This document shows positions 1-5,937 of a DNA stretch of 11,710 nucleotides, one piece after another. Location of the stretch: the NCBI RefSeq assembly GCF_934307085.1, contig NZ_CAKRCF010000064.1, positions 1-11,710 on the forward strand. Direction: 5' to 3'. The notes under the pieces are model-generated. The model saw only the letters and a list, made by a program, of their open reading frames with translations, was not told the origin of the DNA and searched no databases. This DNA is from an uncultured Anaerobutyricum sp. (lineage in GTDB: Bacteria > Bacillota > Clostridia > Lachnospirales > Lachnospiraceae). Numbering within the stretch: the first letter of the stretch is position 1; each line of letters opens with the position of its first letter. The position numbers were made by a program, and so were the translations under genes.

Positions 1-40
1 GTGGAGTTGACTGTTACTAATCGGTCGATAGCTTGACCTT
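1..40 (+). rRNA. 23S ribosomal RNA, 3' end (partial)
   Basis: The first 40 bases match the conserved end of bacterial 23S rRNA. The run TACTAATCGGTCGA, followed by GCTTGACC, is the strand that pairs with the 5' end of the molecule. Only the last bases are in the window; the rest lies upstream. The 3' end is placed at about position 38-40 by analogy with other Firmicutes and is uncertain by a few bases. The operon is read on the plus strand and appears to finish here, because a terminator follows at 107-141 with no 5S rRNA or tRNA between. Confidence 0.93.
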
Positions 41-89
41 AGAGAGTTATTGGAATAGAAGATGATAGTTTGTGTGTAGTTTTGAAGGT

Positions 90-154
90 ATCTGATATAA
101 AAAAGAAGCCAGCAAAGTGAAATGCTTTGCTGGCTCTTTTTATTTATATCAGAT
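90..154. terminator. Bidirectional terminator between the rRNA operon and the minus-strand DUF4097 gene
   Basis: An 11-bp GC-rich stem (AGCCAGCAAAG at 107-117 with CTTTGCTGGCT at 125-135, 7-nt loop) is followed by five T at 137-141, a classic intrinsic terminator on the plus strand. Read on the minus strand the same stem is followed by a run of T (complement of the A run at 98-104), so it also serves the convergent gene at 278-1099. Outer arms ATCTGATATAAA (90-101) and TTTATATCAGAT (143-154) are perfectly complementary and extend the palindrome by another 12 bp. Confidence 0.9.
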
Positions 155-157
155 GTG

Positions 158-275
158 AGATGACTCCCACCTCTGCAAGAATGCCGGGGCATTCTTGAAT
201 TAGCACAGTGGTGCTATCGAACGAGAACTAAACTTGCCCGAGTTGTGAAGTCCCACCCATAGAGATAGGAGAGAA
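158..275 (-). mobile_element. Possible TnpB-type IS200/IS605 right end or omegaRNA-like remnant
   Basis: This non-coding block stands out from its AT-rich surroundings. It has a perfect stem CAAGAATGCC/GGCATTCTTG (176-185 and 188-197; realistically 9 bp with a 4-nt loop) and a second hairpin at 200-217 with a 7-bp stem and the loop AGTG. TCCCACC occurs at 165-171 and 251-257. Read on the minus strand it ends in GCAGAGGTGGGAGTCATC just after the strong hairpin. This resembles, from memory, the GAGGTGRGAGT-type right ends of Firmicutes TnpB elements, where the guide RNA scaffold ends. No transposase or TnpB coding sequence is present, so it would be a non-autonomous or decayed copy. It could instead be an unrelated structured 3' UTR. 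The family call is inference; the structure is seen. Confidence 0.35.
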
Positions 276-277
276 TG

Positions 278-1099
278 TCAATTCAAAGTAATATCTCCAT
301 TAATTGTTGATATTCGGACATTCTGAAACGGTTTTTCACCTAATATTCCAGTAATATTTTGTACATTGCCTGGTTTTTCTTTGATAGAAAGTCCTTCAAT
401 ATTAGAAAAAATTTTACCACGTTTACTAATACCATCAATTTTCATACCACTATTTTCGGGAAGAATAAGCTGGATATTTCCATTTAATGTTTCACATTCT
501 ACAATGTTATTTAGAGAAGTAAAAGTTGCTTGAATCAGACTGGATGAAGTTTCCAGTTTAGCACCGCCTTCAATATTGTCAGCAATAATTGTACCAGAAA
601 CGGAATGAATATCTGTAAATCCTACTGCTTTTGTAATATGAATCAGACTGATAGAAGAAACAAGACGGATTCTAGGAGCAATAATTGTATTTAAAGAAAT
701 AGAACCTTCTGTTGTTTCAGCTACGAATCGCCCTACGCTCCAGTCTGCATCGGTCATAATGTTACCATACTGAGAGGATAAAAGTAATTCTCCCTTATAG
801 GAATCTGGAAGGAAAATTTCTATACAGGTGGCAGGATTTACAGCTTCTCTTCGCCCATAACGTATCGTTGTCTTAAAACGATTTGCAGTTACTTTTGCGT
901 AATATTCTGTGCCGGAAAGTCCATTAATGTATTCTTTAATTGTAAGTTTATCATCATTTGCTTTGTGTAAGAAAAGAGTTTCTGCTTGATAACCGATTTG
1001 TAGCGTTTTTACGGAAGAAACATCTAATGTAAGGATGTTATCTGGTTCTTTAGATAAAATCTCCATAAAATTTAAATTTTTTTCTTTACTGTTTTGCAT
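278..1099 (-). CDS. DUF4097 family (putative adhesin / beta-solenoid) protein
   Basis: A protein of 273 residues with no signal peptide or membrane segment, so probably cytoplasmic. Its second half is a series of short beta-strand repeats with small residues at turns (YGNIMTDA, TEGSISLN, SGTIIADNIEG, NGNIQLILP and a final NGDITLN). This is the pattern of DUF4097, a right-handed beta-helix-like family often called putative adhesin; no member's biochemical role is established well enough to assign here. The reading frame stays open to an ATG at 1123, but the ATG at 1099 is preferred: a good AGGAGG lies upstream (11-nt spacer), and the upstream ATG has no ribosome site and would sit only about 10 nt from the predicted transcript start. 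In many Firmicutes such genes sit beside a PadR regulator and a DUF1700 protein; here it is alone, convergent with the rRNA operon. Family call fairly sure, function unknown. Confidence 0.72.
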   Translation of the reverse strand: MQNSKEKNLNFMEILSKEPDNILTLDVSSVKTLQIGYQAETLFLHKANDDKLTIKEYINGLSGTEYYAKVTANRFKTTIRYGRREAVNPATCIEIFLPDSYKGELLLSSQYGNIMTDADWSVGRFVAETTEGSISLNTIIAPRIRLVSSISLIHITKAVGFTDIHSVSGTIIADNIEGGAKLETSSSLIQATFTSLNNIVECETLNGNIQLILPENSGMKIDGISKRGKIFSNIEGLSIKEKPGNVQNITGILGEKPFQNVRISTINGDITLN

Positions 1100-1139
1100 A
1101 ACTCCCAATGCCTCCTGTACCATATAAATAATCTATATT

Positions 1140-1168
1140 ATTATAGAATAGAAAAGAAAATATAGCAA
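1140..1168 (-). promoter_or_regulatory. Putative sigma-A promoter for the DUF4097 gene
   Basis: On the minus strand, TTGCTA (1163-1168) and a consensus TATAAT (1140-1145) are separated by exactly 17 nt. Transcription would begin near 1133, which favours the downstream ATG at 1099 as translation start. Seen in sequence; activity is inferred. Confidence 0.5.
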
Positions 1169-1276
1169 TATTGAATCAAGAATATTAAATTGAATAGCAA
1201 AAAATTAGAATTTTAATATAGAAAAGAAAGTCATCTTACATTACAAAATGATATATAGGATATGATAATAGGAATA

Positions 1277-1306
1277 TTGTTTTTTAACTATAAACAAGTG
1301 TATAAT
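1277..1306 (+). promoter_or_regulatory. Possible upstream promoter facing the transporter operon
   Basis: TTGTTT (1277-1282) and a consensus TATAAT (1301-1306) are spaced by 18 nt on the plus strand. The -35 box is poor (TTG only), and the region is so AT-rich that chance matches are likely. It would be a distal promoter about 390 nt upstream of the first transporter gene. Confidence 0.3.
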
Positions 1307-1419
1307 ATATAATCAGTTGGGATAGAACAGGTAATATAAAGCAGTAGTTAAAACAAAAAAAGACATAGAAAAAGACATTAAATTGTCAAAATAAGCATTA
1401 AAAAAGGTAAAATTACACT

Positions 1420-1448
1420 TTGACATAGAAAAAATGTCATGTTATCAT
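1420..1448 (+). promoter_or_regulatory. Main predicted promoter of the ABC transporter operon, with overlapping palindrome
   Basis: A perfect TTGACA (1420-1425) and TATCAT (1443-1448) are separated by 17 nt, giving a predicted transcript start near 1455. The inverted repeat TGACAT (1421-1426) / ATGTCA (1434-1439) overlaps the -35 box and spacer, a position typical of a repressor operator. Related sequence lies upstream: GACATAGAAAAA occurs at 1362-1373 and again at 1422-1433, exactly 60 nt apart, and a GACA/TGTC inverted pair spans 1374-1387. No regulator gene lies in the window and I do not recognise the operator family. Confidence 0.65.
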
Positions 1449-1454
1449 TAAAAA

Positions 1455-1694
1455 AGTGTTATAAGTATATGTAGAAAATTGCGCAGTCTACGCAAAGTAT
1501 TTTAAAAAATCAGATTATTTTATCTGTCTGGGATTTTATTACCTAGTCTATGGGAAATTCCAAGACTGTGGCATCTTAACAGCCTGCTGCCTCCATTATT
1601 TTGCTATGCAGCAGGGTCTTTAGTAATTAATTTTCTATCCTAAAATCCATACTTTTTAATATCAATTTCATACGAAATCAAAGGAGGAAAAAGT
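1455..1694 (+). promoter_or_regulatory. Long structured 5' leader of the transporter operon, unidentified
   Basis: About 240 nt separate the predicted transcript start from the first codon, with no supported ORF. Visible stems: TTGCG/CGCAA (1479-1483, 1491-1495), CAGAT/ATCTG near 1511-1526, an 8-bp stem with one bulged A made of AGTCT+TGG (1545-1553) and CCA+AGACT (1560-1567), and a GC-rich 8-bp stem CCTGCTGC (1583-1590) with GCAGCAGG (1608-1615). The last is followed by GTCTTTAG, a weak U-rich tail. AGTCTA occurs twice (1485-1490 and 1545-1550), so AGACT at 1563-1567 could pair with either copy. I could not match it to the T-box, SAM, cobalamin, NiCo, TPP, lysine, glycine or guanidine riboswitch patterns I know. 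It may be an attenuator, an unlisted riboswitch or a plain untranslated leader. Confidence 0.4.
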
Positions 1695-2639
1695 TTGAAC
1701 GCAAAACAATTGGGCAAACGATTGCTACAGATTGTTATTGTACTGATTGGAATTAGTTTTTTTACCTTTATTCTCACATATCTTGCTCCTGGAGATCCAG
1801 TTAGAACAAGATATGCAGCAAGTGGTACCATTCCATCAGAAGAAGTACTGAATGAGGAAAGGGAAAAACTGGGATTAAATGATCCTATTTTGGTGCAATA
1901 CGGGAGATGGCTTGGGAATGTCCTTCATGGAGATTTTGGAACATCTTATTCTAATGGCAAGCCAGTAGCAGAGCTTTTATCAGTAAGATTGATGCCAACT
2001 TTGAAACTGGCATTTACAGCGTTGATTCTTATGTTACTTGTGGCAATACCGTTGGGAATGTTATCGGCAGTGTACAGGAATACGTGGATTGATTATCTGG
2101 TAAGAGGGATTACATTTCTTGGAGTATCTATTCCAAATTTTTGGGTAGGACTGGTACTTCTTTACGTAGTCGCATTAAAGTTTAGTCTGTTACCTGTTAT
2201 TTCAACAGGAGAAGGCTTTGAAAAAATTATTTTACCAGCAATAACATTGGCATTTGCAATGGCAGGTAAGTATACAAGACAGGTAAGAACAGCAGTTTTA
2301 GAGGAATTGAATAAAGATTATGTTATAGGAGCGCGGGCCAGAGGAATGTCAGAAAGAGAAATTCTTTGGAAACAGGTGTTTCCGAATGCACTTCTACCAT
2401 TAATTACTTTATTAGGTCTGTCTCTTGGTAATTTATTAGGCGGTACGGCAGTTGTAGAAGTGATTTTTACATATCCAGGTCTGGGAAATCTGGCCGTACA
2501 GGCGATTACAGCATATGACTATTCATTGATTCAGGGATATGTTCTTTGGGTAGCATTGATTTATATGGTTATTAATTTACTTGTAGATATATCTTATACT
2601 TTTGTGGATCCAAGAATACGAAGAAATAAGGAGGGGTGA
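1695..2639 (+). CDS. ABC transporter permease, DppB/NikB family (peptide/nickel importer)
   Basis: An inner-membrane subunit of a peptide/nickel (PepT family) ABC importer, 314 residues, normal length for the family. An N-terminal membrane segment (about 11-31) and an extracytoplasmic region with LGLNDPILVQYGRWL (59-73) are followed by the permease core from about 100, with five further predicted segments. The EAA loop that docks on the ATPase is at 213-235 (ARARGMSEREILWKQVFPNALLP region), and the end VDPRIRR is typical. The stretches FLGVSIPNFW (141-150) and KIILPAITLAF (177-187) look more like NikB than E. coli DppB, but this does not fix the substrate. The start is TTG at 1695, chosen because AAGGAGG (1681-1687) sits 7 nt upstream and no ATG fits. 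It is the first gene of a five-gene operon and its stop overlaps the ribosome-site region of the next gene. Confidence 0.9.
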   Translation: MNAKQLGKRLLQIVIVLIGISFFTFILTYLAPGDPVRTRYAASGTIPSEEVLNEEREKLGLNDPILVQYGRWLGNVLHGDFGTSYSNGKPVAELLSVRLMPTLKLAFTALILMLLVAIPLGMLSAVYRNTWIDYLVRGITFLGVSIPNFWVGLVLLYVVALKFSLLPVISTGEGFEKIILPAITLAFAMAGKYTRQVRTAVLEELNKDYVIGARARGMSEREILWKQVFPNALLPLITLLGLSLGNLLGGTAVVEVIFTYPGLGNLAVQAITAYDYSLIQGYVLWVALIYMVINLLVDISYTFVDPRIRRNKEG

Positions 2640-2644
2640 TAATA

Positions 2645-3472
2645 ATGCGGAAAGTTACAGATTTTATAAAAAAGAATAAACAATTTTCCTTTTTTGCATT
2701 ATTGGTTATCTTGCTTATTCTTATTGCAGTTTTTGCACCGGTTATCGCACCACAGGATCCATACGTTTCTGACTTAAAGAATGCATTACAGCCTCCAAGC
2801 AGTGAGCATTGGTTTGGAACAGATAAATTAGGAAGAGATATTTTTTCAAGAGTAATTTATGCTTCAAGAATTTCGCTTCCGTCAACATTAATATTAGTTG
2901 CAATTATTTTTGTAGTGGGAATAATCTTAGGAGTTTTAGCCGGATATTTTGGCGGATGGATTGATTCAGTCATCATGAGAATATCTGATATGATGATTTC
3001 ATTTCCAGGTATGGTTCTTGCAATTGCAGTAGCCGGTATTATGGGCGCCAGTGTGAAAAATGCAGTAATAGCAATTGCGGTAGTTAGCTGGTCAAAATAT
3101 GCAAGACTCTCACGAAGTCTTGTTATGAAGATACGTCATGAAGATTATGTATATGCAGCAATAGTAACAGGATCTAAAACAAGTTATATTTTAAGAAAAT
3201 ATATGTTGCCAAATGTAATTCCTACTTTAGTTATCACGGCAGCTACAGATATTGGGGGAATGATGTTAGAGCTGGCAGGATTATCATTTTTGGGATTTGG
3301 TGCAAAGGCTCCGGCTGCAGAATGGGGACTAATGCTTAATGAAGGAAGAACCTATATGCAAAATGCTCCATGGATGATGATTTATCCAGGTTTAGCTATC
3401 TTTATCGTGGTAGTGGTATTCAATTTATTAGGTGACAGTTTAAGAGATGTCCTTGATGTAAGAGAAGAATAA
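2645..3472 (+). CDS. ABC transporter permease, DppC/NikC family
   Basis: The second membrane subunit, which pairs with the upstream permease to form the translocation pore; 275 residues. The N-terminal cytoplasmic tail and first membrane segment (about 14-35, OppC_N region) precede HWFGTDKLGRDIFSR (55-69), a hallmark of the DppC/OppC/NikC group. Core membrane segments follow, with an EAA loop at about 170-194 (AAIVTGSKTSYILRKYMLPN). A GTG at 2636 is in frame but lies only 1 nt after the Shine-Dalgarno; the ATG at 2645 is 10 nt behind AGGAGG (2629-2634) and is the credible start. The ribosome site lies inside the end of the preceding gene, so the two permeases are probably translationally coupled. 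Substrate is not determinable from the permease. Confidence 0.9.
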   Translation: MRKVTDFIKKNKQFSFFALLVILLILIAVFAPVIAPQDPYVSDLKNALQPPSSEHWFGTDKLGRDIFSRVIYASRISLPSTLILVAIIFVVGIILGVLAGYFGGWIDSVIMRISDMMISFPGMVLAIAVAGIMGASVKNAVIAIAVVSWSKYARLSRSLVMKIRHEDYVYAAIVTGSKTSYILRKYMLPNVIPTLVITAATDIGGMMLELAGLSFLGFGAKAPAAEWGLMLNEGRTYMQNAPWMMIYPGLAIFIVVVVFNLLGDSLRDVLDVREE

Positions 3473-3501
3473 AAATATGATTAAGGAAACGAAAGCAATC
3501 G

Positions 3502-3521
3502 CTTGTAAGTTTGTTTACAAG
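3502..3521 (+). promoter_or_regulatory. Intercistronic hairpin between permease and receptor genes
   Basis: The 98-nt gap before the receptor gene holds CTTGTAA (3502-3508) and TTACAAG (3515-3521), a perfect 7-bp stem with a 6-nt loop. It lacks a T run, so it is not a terminator. In ABC operons such stems can stabilise the downstream mRNA and allow more receptor than permease to be made; that role here is inference. Confidence 0.4.
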
Positions 3522-3570
3522 TTTAAGTATTGCATTAATTAATATCAATATAAAAAGAAAGGATAAGCTT

Positions 3571-5139
3571 ATGAAGAAAATGAAAAAATTTCTAGGAATT
3601 TTGGTTGCCATGGTTATGGCAGTCACAATGTTTGCCGGATGTGGAGGCAGCAGCAAAGAAAGCAGTGATAGTGAAAAGGGAAATGCATTGAAATTTGGAT
3701 GTTTTTCTTATTCTGAATCTTTAGATCCTGCGAACATTATTAACTCTGCATGGTGTAACAGCCGTTATGGTATTGGAGAATGTCTCTTTAAATATAAAGA
3801 TGATTTAAGTGTGGAAAATACTCTCTGTGATGAATATTCTACAGAGGATAATAAAACATGGGTGTTCCATATCCGTGATGGTGTCAAGTTCTCTAATGGA
3901 AATGATGTAACTCCTTCGGCTATAAAAGCTTGCTGGGATGTTCTTTATGCTAATAAAACAGGTTCATCTAATCCATCTAAATTTATGGATTATGAATCTA
4001 TTACACCAGATGACGATGCCCGCACTCTGACAATTGTATTAAAGAAAGCGAAGGCAGATCTTAGAAAAGATCTTGCATATCCAGTATTTGTTGTTCTTGA
4101 TGTAAGTGGAGATTATGACTTAGATGAGAATCCAATTGGTACAGGTCCTTATGTATTGACAAGTTTTGATTCTAAAACAAAAGCAACTCTCGTAAAAAAT
4201 AAATATTACTGGAATGGAGAAGTTCCTTACGATAATGTAGAAATTGATTTCTTAAGTGAAGATAATAAGGCAATGGCTCTTCAGAATGGAGACATTAATC
4301 TGGTAGAAAATATCACTTCTACTTCTGATCTTGATACACTGAAAAAAGATGATAATTTTAATGTATCTATCGGACAGAGTGTTCGTACGGGATTTGCATA
4401 TATTAATGAAAAAGGTACTTTAAAAGATGATACATTAAGACAGGCATTACAGATGGCTTTAGATCATAAGACAATGTGTGAAGTAACAGTTGGTGGTTTA
4501 TATACAGAAGGTATGTCTGTACTTCCATCAAGCCTCGCATACGGTTATGACAATTTAAAGAATCCATATGAATTTAACGTGGATAAAGCAAAGAAACTGT
4601 TAGACGATGCTGGTTACAAAGATACTGATGGAGATGGAATTCGTGAAATCAACGGAAAGAAAATCTCTCTTAGATATATCACTTATGAAAACAGAAGACT
4701 TTCTGATTTTGCACAGGCAATTCAGACACAGCTTAAAGATATCGGAATTGATGTAAAGATTGATTCTATGGATGCAGATAGAGAGTGGAATCTTATGGTA
4801 GCCGGCGAATATGATTTATGTGATTCTAACTGGATTACAGTAGGTAATGGGGATCCTACAGAATATATGGCAAACTGGTATGGCAAATCCGATGCAAACT
4901 TCTGTAATTATAAAAACGATGAGTATGATAAATTATATGAGCAGTTAGATACAGAATTTGATGAGACAAAACGAGCAGAAATTATTGAAAGATTACAGCA
5001 GATCTTAATTGATGATGCAGCAGTTGTTGTTCATGGTTATTATAACAGTTCAATGATCAGTGATAAGACAGTTACAGGAGCAGATATTCATACAGCAGAT
5101 TATTACTGGCTTACAACAGATATTGCTCCAGCAAAATAG
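3571..5139 (+). CDS. ABC transporter substrate-binding lipoprotein, SBP_bac_5 family (peptide/nickel)
   Basis: The extracytoplasmic receptor of the importer, 522 residues, normal size for family 5 binding proteins. A lysine-rich start and hydrophobic stretch lead to the lipobox FAGC, with Cys24 as the lipidated residue, followed by a Gly/Ser linker. Family features are TWVFHIRDGVKFSNG (96-110), PIGTGPYVL (188-196), and DTDGDGIRE (351-359), an acidic loop common in this family. A tryptophan at 421 in YDLCDSNWITVGNGDP aligns by eye with the RTWGAPYDP region of NikA, but the NikA histidine that follows is not evident, so nickel binding is not shown. The mature part has many cysteines (44, 62, 71, 86, 121, 303, 417, 445). 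The start is the ATG at 3571, 8 nt after AAAGG; the frame is open upstream but the extension would place extra residues before a normal signal peptide. It lies between the permease and ATPase genes. Confidence 0.9.
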   Translation: MKKMKKFLGILVAMVMAVTMFAGCGGSSKESSDSEKGNALKFGCFSYSESLDPANIINSAWCNSRYGIGECLFKYKDDLSVENTLCDEYSTEDNKTWVFHIRDGVKFSNGNDVTPSAIKACWDVLYANKTGSSNPSKFMDYESITPDDDARTLTIVLKKAKADLRKDLAYPVFVVLDVSGDYDLDENPIGTGPYVLTSFDSKTKATLVKNKYYWNGEVPYDNVEIDFLSEDNKAMALQNGDINLVENITSTSDLDTLKKDDNFNVSIGQSVRTGFAYINEKGTLKDDTLRQALQMALDHKTMCEVTVGGLYTEGMSVLPSSLAYGYDNLKNPYEFNVDKAKKLLDDAGYKDTDGDGIREINGKKISLRYITYENRRLSDFAQAIQTQLKDIGIDVKIDSMDADREWNLMVAGEYDLCDSNWITVGNGDPTEYMANWYGKSDANFCNYKNDEYDKLYEQLDTEFDETKRAEIIERLQQILIDDAAVVVHGYYNSSMISDKTVTGADIHTADYYWLTTDIAPAK

Positions 5140-5148
5140 GAGGTTTCT

Positions 5149-5937
5149 ATGCTTAATGTTCAGGATATAACTGTCACATATAGCAATAATATAGAGCCAA
5201 CAGTTGAAGGGTTTCATCTTATGATGAAACCTGGAGAAATATGTAGTATTGTTGGAGAAAGTGGAAGTGGAAAGACTACTGTGATTCGTTCTGTCTTGGG
5301 ACTTTTGCCAGCAGGCGGTAAGGTAACAAAAGGAGACATTCTTTTTGAAGACGAGTCATTGCTTAATTATTCTAAAAAGCAATGGAGAGATTTAAGAGGG
5401 ACACAGATTTCTATGATTTTCCAGGATTCTGGTGCGATGATAAATCCTATCCGTAAAATTGGAAGCCAATATGTGGAATATATCCGTGTGCATAAAGATA
5501 TTTCAAAAAAAGCGGCCGAAGATATGGCAGTTGAAATGCTAGAAAAGATGCGGCTTCCAAATGGAAAACGTATTATGAACAGCTATCCATTTGAGTTATC
5601 TGGAGGTATGTGCCAAAGAGTAGGAATTGCAATGGCAATGACATTTCAGCCAAAGCTTCTTTTAGCAGATGAGCCGACAAGTGCACTGGATGTAACAACA
5701 CAGGCACAGATTGTTCGTCAGATGATGGAGCTTCGGGATACTTTTGGTACAGGAATTATTGTAGTGACACATAATATTGGTGTGGCTGCGTATATGGCAG
5801 ATAAAATGCTTGTTATGAAACGAGGGAAAGTAGTAGATTCTGGTACCAGGGAAGAAATCTTATATAATCCAAAGTCAGAATATACAAAAAATCTGCTTGC
5901 AGCAGTACCATCTTTAAAGGGGGAGAGATATGTCTAA
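5149..5937 (+). CDS. ABC transporter ATP-binding protein, DppD/NikD family (short form)
   Basis: A cytoplasmic ATPase that powers the importer. At 262 residues it has the full nucleotide-binding core: Walker A GESGSGKTT (36-44), Q-loop Gln92, signature LSGGM (150-154), Walker B with Asp174-Glu175 in LLLADEPTSALD, and H-loop His208. It ends soon after AAVPSL and lacks the Cys-containing oligopeptide-type C-terminal extension of about 60-70 residues found in long DppD/OppD proteins; this length is closer to NikD. AGGAGG at 5138-5143 overlaps the receptor gene's stop codon, 5 nt before the ATG. The 3' end overlaps the next gene by 8 nt, so the two ATPases are probably co-translated and act as a heterodimer. 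Confidence 0.91.
   Translation: MLNVQDITVTYSNNIEPTVEGFHLMMKPGEICSIVGESGSGKTTVIRSVLGLLPAGGKVTKGDILFEDESLLNYSKKQWRDLRGTQISMIFQDSGAMINPIRKIGSQYVEYIRVHKDISKKAAEDMAVEMLEKMRLPNGKRIMNSYPFELSGGMCQRVGIAMAMTFQPKLLLADEPTSALDVTTQAQIVRQMMELRDTFGTGIIVVTHNIGVAAYMADKMLVMKRGKVVDSGTREEILYNPKSEYTKNLLAAVPSLKGERYV

Noticed and set aside
41..154. 5S rRNA or tRNA after 23S
   Set aside because: The spacer is too short for a 5S gene, and no cloverleaf or 5S core sequence is visible before the terminator.
1455..1694. T-box or other known riboswitch in the transporter leader
   Set aside because: The T-box GGTGG antiterminator sequence and the core motifs of the other classes I know are absent, so it is left as an unidentified structured leader.
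1640..1831. Minus-strand ORF of 63 codons over the start of the first permease
   Set aside because: It overlaps the well-supported permease gene in antisense and has no family resemblance.
3420..3656. Minus-strand ORF of 78 codons over the permease/receptor junction
   Set aside because: Antisense to the receptor's signal peptide and the end of the permease; hydrophobic only because it mirrors those codons.
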